Positions 15,644-23,268 of a stretch of DNA of 64,000 bases are shown piece after piece. This DNA is from Clostridia bacterium (GTDB lineage: Bacteria; Bacillota; Clostridia; Acetivibrionales; DSM-27016): positions 32,306 to 96,305 of the forward strand of contig JAOAIJ010000006.1 in assembly GCA_026414765.1 (NCBI GenBank). Reading direction: 5' to 3'. The notes beneath the pieces were generated by a model. The model made no database searches. It was not told where the DNA came from and worked only from the letters and a program-made list of their open reading frames with translations. Each line of letters begins with the position of its first letter. Position 1 is the stretch's first letter. The translations under genes and the position numbers were made by a program.

Positions 15644-17464
15644 CTATTTCTCTGCTAAATACTTCCTTAACTTCTCTACTTTTGGCTTTTTGATTATAGC
15701 CTTTATTCTTACACCGTCTTCAGTGTAATCCTCACTGATTACTTTACCGTTCTCATGTATATAAGGCAAAACCCAACCGTCACTGTATGGTGCAAATAAT
15801 ACGGCTTCCATTTCCTCTTTAGGAACTATAGCAGCCAATCCGTGAAGCAATTTATCCAGTCCTTGTCCCCCTGCTGCAGAAACTTCAAACACGCTTATAT
15901 CGGATTTTATGACCGGAATAAGAGCTGAATCTTCAGGAATCAGATCGATCTTGTTCAGAACCATTACTATTGGTTTGTCCATAGCTCCAAGGCTGCTTAA
16001 GAGTTCATCGACCACCTTTATTTGTTCTTCCGCTTCTTCTGAGGATGCATCTGCAACATGCATAAGAACATCTGCAAAAACGGCTTCCTCAAGGGTAGAC
16101 TTAAACGCCTCTACGAGCTCATGCGGAAGCTTTCTGATAAAACCTACAGTGTCAACAAGCAAGGCAGTTCTCCCATCAGGCAGGGTAAAACTCCTTGTCG
16201 TCGGATCAAGCGTGGCAAACAGCTTGTTTTCTGCAAAGACGTCCGAGCTGCAAAGCCTGTTCATCAAAGTAGACTTACCTACATTTGTATACCCCACAAG
16301 AGCAATCACAGGAACATCCGCTTTCTTCCGTCCCTCCCGCGCAAGACCACGCCTTGTGCTCAGATTTTTCAGTTCATGCTCCAGATAGGAAATTCTCCTT
16401 CTGATATGCCTTTTATCAACCTCAAGCTTCTTTTCCCCAGGACCTCTGGTGCCTATTCCGCCGCCCAGCCTGGAAAGCTGCTGCCCTAGACCCGTTAATC
16501 TTGGAAGCCTGTATTTTAGTTGGGCCAGTTCTACCTGAAGCTTACCTTCCTTTGACCGGGCTCTCTGTGCAAATATATCCAGTATAAGGACTGTCCTGTC
16601 AATAACCTTTGCACCTGTTGCATTTTCAATGTTTCTTACCTGTGCACCGGAAAGCTCGTCGTCAAAAATAATCAAATCCGCATTTATAGCTTGTCTGAGA
16701 AGGCAAAGGTTCTCTACCATCCCTTTTCCGATGTAGTAAGCCGGGTCTTTTGAAGCCTTCTTCTGCAGCACCGTATGTACTACCGTTACTCCTGCTGTTA
16801 ACGCCAGTTCTTCCAACTCTCCGATAGACCTTTCGCCTTCACTTTTCCCATTAAGGATTCTACCTGATGCACTCTCCAAGCCAACCAGAATAGCTCTTTC
16901 CTTTTCAGTTTCATTCGCAAACAGGACTTCCTTATGGCTTCTGTCAATATCTTCTATCAGGTTGAAAAGGGAATTCATCTCCGGACTGCCAGGTCTAAAA
17001 GGACCGTATATATCTGCATTGCAAAAATTTCCTTCATCTGCCTTTACGGGAATCGCTGCATAAACCTGGACAATGCGACCGTCTTTTACGCCTATGGCGG
17101 CCATAGCATCCAATCTTAATTTCAGCAGTGAGCTGATATCGACCTCCGACAGCATACCGTCCCCGTTTGGATGGGTATGTATACACCTTATTCCCGTCAG
17201 TCTGGATTTACCCCTTCTGCCTTCCACCTCAGGCAGTGATACGGTGGCATTATCACCGATACTTATATCCTCTATACCGCCTTTTCTATTTATATATACG
17301 GCAATTTCCCTATTAATTCTTCCTGTAATATCAGCAAGTTTTATTGCAAGTTCCTCAGGCAAAAAATCACCTTTGGCAACTTCCAGTTCATATAGTCCTT
17401 CCAGTTCATCAATTATGGACTTCCTCAATGATTCAATATTTCCACTTATATTAATAACTCTCAC
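15644..17464 (-). CDS. hflX: GTPase HflX with extended N-terminal JAMM-like domain
   Basis: The C-terminal 420 residues are a full HflX: the helical HflX domain with RLGGGIGTRGPGEKKLEVD, then the GTPase with VGYTNVGKST (G1), DTVGF (G3) and NKID (G4). HflX binds the ribosome near the exit/P-site region and splits stalled or heat-damaged ribosomes. Ahead of it are about 190 extra residues containing HTHPNG at 96-101 with Ser106 and Asp109, the H-x-H-x10-D layout of JAMM/MPN metalloproteases, and a possible Glu at 53. Whether this part is catalytic is unknown. The start is GTG without a strong binding site, 26 bases after the MFS gene. Confidence 0.95.
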   Translation of the reverse strand: MRVINISGNIESLRKSIIDELEGLYELEVAKGDFLPEELAIKLADITGRINREIAVYINRKGGIEDISIGDNATVSLPEVEGRRGKSRLTGIRCIHTHPNGDGMLSEVDISSLLKLRLDAMAAIGVKDGRIVQVYAAIPVKADEGNFCNADIYGPFRPGSPEMNSLFNLIEDIDRSHKEVLFANETEKERAILVGLESASGRILNGKSEGERSIGELEELALTAGVTVVHTVLQKKASKDPAYYIGKGMVENLCLLRQAINADLIIFDDELSGAQVRNIENATGAKVIDRTVLILDIFAQRARSKEGKLQVELAQLKYRLPRLTGLGQQLSRLGGGIGTRGPGEKKLEVDKRHIRRRISYLEHELKNLSTRRGLAREGRKKADVPVIALVGYTNVGKSTLMNRLCSSDVFAENKLFATLDPTTRSFTLPDGRTALLVDTVGFIRKLPHELVEAFKSTLEEAVFADVLMHVADASSEEAEEQIKVVDELLSSLGAMDKPIVMVLNKIDLIPEDSALIPVIKSDISVFEVSAAGGQGLDKLLHGLAAIVPKEEMEAVLFAPYSDGWVLPYIHENGKVISEDYTEDGVRIKAIIKKPKVEKLRKYLAEK

Positions 17465-17490
17465 CCCGTGTGCTAAAATTTCTCTTGTAT

Positions 17491-18759
17491 TTAATAATTT
17501 CCCTCTATGCCGGCTTTATTCCTATCTTTCTTAGCAAGCAATACAGCACTGAACACCAATATGATAATACCGCAAATGATAAAGCCTGCCTGCGGCCCCA
17601 GCTTTTCTGCAATACTTCCGGTAAAGAAATTTCCGATTGGAGTTGTACCCCCAAACACCAGCGTATAAACACTGATTACCCTTCCCCTGAACTCATCCTT
17701 TGAGTTGACCTGCAGTGTCGAGTTTGCAGTGGTAAAAAACGATGTGATGAAAAAGCCTGCTGCAGCCAGCAATATGGCTGTAAAATAATAATGTCCCGAT
17801 AAACCTATCATTACAAGAAGAACTGCAACACACAAAGGGTTTAGTATAAGTACTAGTCTCCCCGGTTTGATTTTACTATTTACAGCAGTTAACAAAGCAC
17901 CTGACAGAGAACCTATTCCCATAAACGACATAAGAAAGCCGAAACCCATCTCACCATGGTTCAATATGTTTTTAACAAGTACAGGTACAAGAACACTGAA
18001 GTTCATTGCAAATATGCTGATAACAGTTACTGAAAGAATGTTTCTGTATAGTATCCTGCTGCCCGATATATACACCAACCCTTGCCGTACTTCATACAAT
18101 AAGCTTTCCCCGGCACTTCTATGCCTTATGACAGGCTCTGTATCAATACGTACAAGTCCGATTAGAACAGGTATAAAGCTCAAGGCATTGAGTATAAAGC
18201 AGAAGGCTATCCCTGCAAAACCCATAAGTATACCTGCTATAGCAGGGCCAACTATTCTTGCAGCATTGAACACAGCCGAATTAAGAGCGATAGCATTCAT
18301 CAAGTCAGACCTGCCGACCAGCTCAATCATAAACGACTGCCTTGTTGGCATATCAAAAGTATTTATCAGTCCCAGTAATGTTGCAAGCACCAGTATATGC
18401 CAGTATCTGATATGCCCGGTAAATACCAGTATTCCCATACTTGAAGCTGTAACCATGGATAAGCCCTGTGTCAGTATCAATATTTTCCTTTTCGGCAGCT
18501 TATCTATAACAGCCCCTGCAAAAAGTGACAACAGCAGCATGGGTAAAAATTGCAGGGTACCCGCCAAACCGAGCAGGAACGGCGACTTTGTAATAGAATA
18601 GATCAGCCATGACAGTCCTATGTTTTGAATCCATGTTCCTGTTAAGGAAACGATCATGCCAAACCAGTAGTATCTGAAATTTCTATGCCTAAGTGCAGGA
18701 AAGAAATCCTTTACTTTTATCCTCAATCTACTTGAAATCATCATATTGTACACTTTCAA
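17491..18759 (-). CDS. MFS exporter (EntS/MFS_3 type)
   Basis: About 420 residues with 12 predicted membrane helices and the MFS_3 features RNFRYYWFGMIVSLTGTWIQ at the first helix and GAVIDKLPKRKIL as the A-loop. Family members export siderophores, macrolides or other small molecules; the substrate cannot be read here. The start is TTG at 18759 or more likely ATG at 18744. It is 26 bases upstream of hflX and probably cotranscribed with it. Confidence 0.85.
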   Translation of the reverse strand: MKVYNMMISSRLRIKVKDFFPALRHRNFRYYWFGMIVSLTGTWIQNIGLSWLIYSITKSPFLLGLAGTLQFLPMLLLSLFAGAVIDKLPKRKILILTQGLSMVTASSMGILVFTGHIRYWHILVLATLLGLINTFDMPTRQSFMIELVGRSDLMNAIALNSAVFNAARIVGPAIAGILMGFAGIAFCFILNALSFIPVLIGLVRIDTEPVIRHRSAGESLLYEVRQGLVYISGSRILYRNILSVTVISIFAMNFSVLVPVLVKNILNHGEMGFGFLMSFMGIGSLSGALLTAVNSKIKPGRLVLILNPLCVAVLLVMIGLSGHYYFTAILLAAAGFFITSFFTTANSTLQVNSKDEFRGRVISVYTLVFGGTTPIGNFFTGSIAEKLGPQAGFIICGIIILVFSAVLLAKKDRNKAGIEGNY

Positions 18760-18980
18760 ACGAGATATATAACATATATTAAATCATATACAGGTAAAAA
18801 AATCACCTGTAATTTCACTAAGTTTCAATCATCATCCAAATAACCTTGAACTTTATTAGCTGATGGATATGGTATTTGCAATATTTTTACATTATTTGTA
18901 GAATTTTTCCAGGAAATATACTATAATATTTTCATAAAAAATATACTATATTGTTTTGACAAACTGGAAAAGGTGAAAAA

Positions 18981-20375
18981 ATGCATAAATCAAATAAGCA
19001 AGCCCATGCAAACGTACAACTATATATTTATGATATTCTGATAGTCGGCTTTTCCTACCTGCTCTCGTATCTTATAGCATATCAGATAACTACACTGAAT
19101 GATATACACGAATATATGTGGATTCTCATAATATACATACCGTTATTTATACTTATAATGAACAATTCAGGAATGTACAACAATACAACCTTTATGTATT
19201 ATGACCGGATTTTGCGGAATATTTTATTCTCTTCACTGCTTTCAGGTTTATTTATTGCTGCCATGATATTCTTCATAAAAGAAGATACATTCAGCCGCAT
19301 ACTATATATGTCATTCTTAATAACCTGCATTACTCTTCTGGTAATTGCACGTTATATTTACACATTTGTAATAAGAAAACACTCAAAAAACGGTATTAAG
19401 AACATAATCATTATCGGCAACAGCAGGATTGCAGATAAATTCATTTACTACCTGGGAAAGACAGACATATTGATAAACATAGTTGAGTATATCCGTATAG
19501 ACTCCAAAAAACAGCTTGAAGACCAGATCAGACTGGGTACTTTAATAGCTTTAGATGAAATTCTGAAGGAAAAGGTCATCGACGAGGTTATTTTTGCTGT
19601 TCCTAAAAATTATATAAGCGAAGTTGAAAAATACGCATTGATTTGTGAGGAAATGGGGGTTACCATAAGTATGGTTCTGGATCTTTACAAATTTAAAGTC
19701 GCCAGAACATGCCTGACAAGCATTGGAACTCTTCCGATGCTCACTTTTCACACCGTATGCCTCAACAGCTTCCAATTGTTTTCTAAAAGGCTGATTGATA
19801 TCGTAGGATCTATTGTAGGCTTGCTGATTACCAGCGCAGTTTCTATATTCATAATACCTGCAATAAAAATTGATTCACGTGGCCCGATATTGTTTTGTCA
19901 GGAAAGGGTCGGTATAAACGGCCGTAAATTCAAGCTTTATAAATTCAGATCTATGACCGTGGATGCAGAAGACAGAAAGAAACAACTCCTATCACAAAAT
20001 GAAGTGAGTGGAAATCTGATGTTCAAGATAAAAAACGATCCCAGAATAACAAATGTAGGAAGATTTTTAAGAGCTTCCAGTCTGGATGAGCTTCCGCAAT
20101 TCATAAATGTACTTAAGGGTGAAATGAGCCTGGTTGGTACAAGACCACCTACATGCGACGAAGTCAACCAATATGAAAACCACCACTGGAGGAGGATAAG
20201 TATAAAGCCCGGGCTTACCGGGATGTGGCAAGTAAGCGGCAGAAGCGAAATAACAGATTTTGATGAGGTTGTAAAACTAGATACCCAGTACATAGACAAC
20301 TGGTCTGTTTGGCTGGATATTAAAATAATCTTTAAAACCTTCAAAACAGTATTTTCTAAAAAAGGGGCGATGTAA
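18981..20375 (+). CDS. Polyprenyl-phosphate sugar-phosphate transferase (WcaJ/WbaP type)
   Basis: This enzyme starts polysaccharide synthesis by moving a sugar phosphate from a nucleotide sugar onto undecaprenyl phosphate. It has four to five N-terminal membrane helices, a Rossmann-like middle region, and a C-terminal bacterial sugar transferase domain from about residue 270 with KRLIDIVGS, CQERVGINGRKF, YKFRSM, DELPQFINVLKGEMSLVGTR and KPGLTGMWQVSGR. The length (464) is normal. AAAGGTGA lies before the ATG. The upstream region has a repeated ATATACTATA (18916 and 18941), one copy of which may hold the -10. It is likely the initiator for the locus at 28-50 kb. Confidence 0.9.
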   Translation: MHKSNKQAHANVQLYIYDILIVGFSYLLSYLIAYQITTLNDIHEYMWILIIYIPLFILIMNNSGMYNNTTFMYYDRILRNILFSSLLSGLFIAAMIFFIKEDTFSRILYMSFLITCITLLVIARYIYTFVIRKHSKNGIKNIIIIGNSRIADKFIYYLGKTDILINIVEYIRIDSKKQLEDQIRLGTLIALDEILKEKVIDEVIFAVPKNYISEVEKYALICEEMGVTISMVLDLYKFKVARTCLTSIGTLPMLTFHTVCLNSFQLFSKRLIDIVGSIVGLLITSAVSIFIIPAIKIDSRGPILFCQERVGINGRKFKLYKFRSMTVDAEDRKKQLLSQNEVSGNLMFKIKNDPRITNVGRFLRASSLDELPQFINVLKGEMSLVGTRPPTCDEVNQYENHHWRRISIKPGLTGMWQVSGRSEITDFDEVVKLDTQYIDNWSVWLDIKIIFKTFKTVFSKKGAM

Positions 20376-20576
20376 ACCCTCCACAGCAGTTTTCTTTTTG
20401 ACATTACGGCTAATTTTAGTATCATATCATGGCATTACGGATAATATTATATACAAATACAATTTTCAAGAATCAAACATAATACATAACAATTAATTAT
20501 CAAAACAATATCTTTACAGCCTTTTCCCTTTACAATATGACATAGACATATAGCTAAAGCGAAAGGAGAGCCCATT

Positions 20577-20708
20577 ATGATATATAAGGTTATCTTTGCT
20601 GCAGTTTATGGAAGTATCACACTATTTACAACAGCGATACTTGCGCTGTTATTACCTGTTTTACTGTCTTTGAGCGGGGTCAGTTTTATATTTTACTATA
20701 GAAAATAG
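20577..20708 (+). CDS. 43-residue hydrophobic membrane peptide
   Basis: ATG at 20577 follows AAAGGAGAG with a six-base gap, and a plausible promoter (TTTACA, 17 bases, TATGAC) lies upstream. The product is almost entirely one membrane helix pair (FAAVYGSITLFTTAILALLL then PVLLSLSGVSFIFYY) ending in Arg-Lys. No family is recognised. It ends 8 bases before the stop of the converging CpsB gene. Confidence 0.55.
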   Translation: MIYKVIFAAVYGSITLFTTAILALLLPVLLSLSGVSFIFYYRK

Positions 20709-20715
20709 CAGGATT

Positions 20716-21414
20716 TTAGCACTTCATCAGCAGATCTTCTGCATTTTTAAAGTACACACTATGTGCAAATTCCTGTCCTGCCCACCCCACAACCCTTTCA
20801 TAGGCTCTGCCTGTATATTCTCTGTAATCATAAGCATCATGAGCATCGGAGGCAATAAAATGTATCAGCTTCATTTTAATAATCTTTTTTGTGAAAGCCT
20901 TAACCTTCCACCCATTGTGTCCAAGTATGCTTGCTGAGTCTACCTGCATCAGGTATCCAGCTTCAACCCATTTTTTATAAAGCGAAAAATTTCCTGCCAA
21001 AGTACGGTTTCTCTCCGGATGTGCAATCACTGGAGTGAACTGATTTTGCCGCAGTCGGTAAAAAACATCCTCAGAGCATGAAGGAATCTTGTCGGGCGGC
21101 AATTCTATAAGAATAAACCGGGTTTTATTAAGTGCCAGTTCTTTTTTCCCAGAAACCATTTCCGGCAAAAAGGCATTCATTCGCATTTCACAACCTGCTA
21201 AAAGCTTTATCTTAAAACAGTCTGCATATCCCTGCAATTCTTCCCAATTTTTCTGTACCAATCCTGCTTCATACATATCCTGTTTGTAATGCGGTGTAGC
21301 AATTATTGCGGTTACCCCTGAATTATGAGCCTCCCGCAGCATGTTGCAAGAGTGTTCAAGTGTCACTGCACCGTCATCAATACCGAATATGATATGGCTG
21401 TGAATGTCTATCAT
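20716..21414 (-). CDS. CpsB/YwqE-type protein-tyrosine phosphatase (PHP fold)
   Basis: The 232-residue protein is a manganese-dependent PHP-family phosphatase that removes phosphate from CpsD-type tyrosine kinases. DIHSHI at residues 3-8 and ATPHYKQDMY, with AHPERN and ASDAHD later, are the metal-binding blocks. The partner kinase (38992-39699) is 18 kb away in this window. It follows the transglutaminase-like gene by 15 bases, so it is under the c-di-GMP riboswitch as well (inference from spacing). GAGGAT before the ATG supports the start. Confidence 0.9.
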   Translation of the reverse strand: MIDIHSHIIFGIDDGAVTLEHSCNMLREAHNSGVTAIIATPHYKQDMYEAGLVQKNWEELQGYADCFKIKLLAGCEMRMNAFLPEMVSGKKELALNKTRFILIELPPDKIPSCSEDVFYRLRQNQFTPVIAHPERNRTLAGNFSLYKKWVEAGYLMQVDSASILGHNGWKVKAFTKKIIKMKLIHFIASDAHDAYDYREYTGRAYERVVGWAGQEFAHSVYFKNAEDLLMKC

Positions 21415-21429
21415 ATATAATCCTCAACA

Positions 21430-22245
21430 TCAGTATTCCTTATCTTTTATATACTCCTCAGGGCTTTTTTCTGCTAAAAAAAGATCTTTTCCCTCTTTGA
21501 GCTGTGCATCAGTTGCTGTATCAACGATTACCCATCTGCCCTTTATATAGACCTCATTCCATGAATGATATCCTGTCACGCTTTTCGCATTTCCTTTTAT
21601 CAGTTTCGCAGGTATTCCTACACTTCTTGACATTGCTGCAAACAATGAGGAAAAATCATAGCAAATCCCTCTTCTAGTCCTCATAAAAACATTCAAATCC
21701 GGAACATATCCTTCTTTTACTTTTTTCATCTTGTCATAATCATAGTCAAAATTATCTACGATATATGCATAAAGAGCTTTTATCTTACATTCATCATCCT
21801 TTAGACCCTTAGTCAGTTCTGAAGCTGCTTTTGCCACTTTGCAATCCTTGTCCCAAGAAATATTCTGTATGGAATTTAAAAATACGGCGTTTTCATTATT
21901 CAGTTCTAATGACAAAAATTCCGTCTTTAAAAAAGCATACTTATTTTCCTTAACATTTTTAAGAATACTGACCCTATATCCCCCATTTCCCATTTGAAGC
22001 GGAAAACTTTCATACGAACCGTCATTTTTCAGGTCATAGGTATACTTATGCCCATCCTTTTGAATAATTACCTTTATACGCTTATTGCCGCTTGATGTAC
22101 AGCTGATCTTAACCAATCCCTTTTTTAAGGAATTAAGGTTTACCGCAACCTTGTCATCCGATGCGAGCACCGCAGTATTTGTCAAATTGAGCAGGATATA
22201 AACGCATATAAGCAATACAATACCAGTTCTACGGATAAAAAACAC
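21430..22245 (-). CDS. Secreted transglutaminase-like domain protein
   Basis: A signal sequence (IVLLICVYILLNLTNTAVLA) leads to a beta-rich region and a transglutaminase/cysteine-protease core: RRGICYDFSSLFAAMSRSVG with the Cys nucleophile, GYHSWNEVY with His, and WVIVDTATDA with Asp, so the catalytic triad is intact. Such proteins act outside the cell as peptidases or cross-linkers. The start is unsure: a TTG at 22275 overlaps the 3' strand of the riboswitch P1 stem, so I prefer the GTG at 22245, just before the signal sequence. The gene is controlled by the c-di-GMP riboswitch at 22273-22355. Confidence 0.8.
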   Translation of the reverse strand: MFFIRRTGIVLLICVYILLNLTNTAVLASDDKVAVNLNSLKKGLVKISCTSSGNKRIKVIIQKDGHKYTYDLKNDGSYESFPLQMGNGGYRVSILKNVKENKYAFLKTEFLSLELNNENAVFLNSIQNISWDKDCKVAKAASELTKGLKDDECKIKALYAYIVDNFDYDYDKMKKVKEGYVPDLNVFMRTRRGICYDFSSLFAAMSRSVGIPAKLIKGNAKSVTGYHSWNEVYIKGRWVIVDTATDAQLKEGKDLFLAEKSPEEYIKDKEY

Positions 22246-22272
22246 TCCCTTCGGTAACCAGGCTGCCACTCC

Positions 22273-22355
22273 CAACGCAATAAGCAGATTTCTGTTGTAG
22301 AAAGGCCCTATGGTTTTGCGTCCTTACCTTTCAGCAAGTTTGCCCTTATCGCTGT
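22273..22355 (-). promoter_or_regulatory. Cyclic di-GMP-I (GEMM-I) riboswitch
   Basis: On the minus strand the conserved GEMM blocks appear in order: GATAAGGGCAAAC, GAAAGG, GGACGCAAAACC and AGGGCCT, closed by a P1 stem CGATAAG/CTTATTG. The order and spacing match the class I c-di-GMP aptamer. It lies directly upstream of the transglutaminase-like gene and CpsB. The expression platform is not clear: a TTTTTT run follows about 35 bases downstream, but no perfect terminator stem is visible. Confidence 0.85.
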
Positions 22356-22473
22356 AAAGCATAAATTTATATCCACTATTTCCATAAAAATACAATTATG
22401 TATATATAATATTATAATGCAAGAATTTATACAATATAATAAAGATATTTCCCGGACAAAATATACCATTATC

Positions 22474-23181
22474 TCACTTTTTTATTATTTTCCCGCGGAT
22501 TATCAGCCTCCTGTCTGCGTTGTAGTACGGATGGCATGTAATCAAAGTCAGGATACTGTCACTCTTATCTCCTTTCAAAACACTGATATCATCCGGAAAG
22601 ACAATCAATTGCTCATATACCTCATATATGTATTTTTTTGTGTCCGCGTATAAGACAATCTGATCCCCATCCTGCAGCTCATCCAATCTTCTGAAAAAAC
22701 GTGCAAAGGTATAGTTCCTATGTCCGGCAATAACACAGTTGCCAGCCCCCCCTATATCTCCAGAGCCTTTCAGGTGTCCTGCTCCTACGCTCAGGCTGTC
22801 ATGGCCGGTTCCTTCAAAAACCGGAAGTTTTAAATTGATCTTTTTTATTTCTATAGTCCCTATCACTTTCAATTCCGGTTTTGGCTTTTCACCCTTTTTA
22901 GGAATAACCCTCTCTTTTCTCTCAGCAGCATTCTTAGTCTGGGCACTCGTATTCCCTTTCTTCTGGTATTTGTTATCCGGAGAAGCAGGTTTATCAACCG
23001 ACGAGGTTCCGGTGTCAAATGCGGACTGCAGTTTTTCATATTCCAGTACCGGGTCCTGTGCTGCTTCCTCCCACTCCTTAAGCAGCTGGGACTGCCTATA
23101 TCCTGTATAAATCCTTCCGGCGATGGGAATCAAAGCTATGATTAATCCTATGGAAATCAGAATAACTGAAATTTTTTTCAT
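22474..23181 (-). CDS. Class D sortase
   Basis: The 235-residue protein has an N-terminal membrane anchor (residues 3-22), a long charged linker, and a sortase beta-barrel. The catalytic residues are His154 (IAGHRNY), Cys216 (TLITCHP) and an Arg in DRRLIIRG at 224-229. Class D sortases attach surface proteins to the cell wall. Its likely substrate, with an LPKTG signal, is encoded directly upstream. GGAGGAAAA precedes the ATG, only a few bases from an 18-bp hairpin. Confidence 0.9.
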   Translation of the reverse strand: MKKISVILISIGLIIALIPIAGRIYTGYRQSQLLKEWEEAAQDPVLEYEKLQSAFDTGTSSVDKPASPDNKYQKKGNTSAQTKNAAERKERVIPKKGEKPKPELKVIGTIEIKKINLKLPVFEGTGHDSLSVGAGHLKGSGDIGGAGNCVIAGHRNYTFARFFRRLDELQDGDQIVLYADTKKYIYEVYEQLIVFPDDISVLKGDKSDSILTLITCHPYYNADRRLIIRGKIIKK

Positions 23182-23194
23182 TTTTCCTCCATAT

Positions 23195-23234
23195 GGAAAT
23201 AATAGCTGGGTGCGAACACCCAGCTATTATTTCC
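23195..23234 (-). promoter_or_regulatory. 18-bp perfect hairpin with UUCG loop between adhesin and sortase
   Basis: GGAAATAATAGCTGGGTG and its exact complement flank a TTCG loop on the minus strand. No T run follows, so it is not a classic terminator; it sits about 5 bases from the sortase ribosome binding site and could stabilise the adhesin mRNA end or lower sortase translation. Confidence 0.6.
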
Positions 23235-23268
23235 ATTCTTAATTTATCCTCTTGCGTCAGTTGATTTA

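Noticed and set aside
21430..22275. Treating the secreted transglutaminase-like protein as the missing lasso B2 protease
   Set aside because: It has a signal peptide, lies 29 kb away and is under a c-di-GMP riboswitch.
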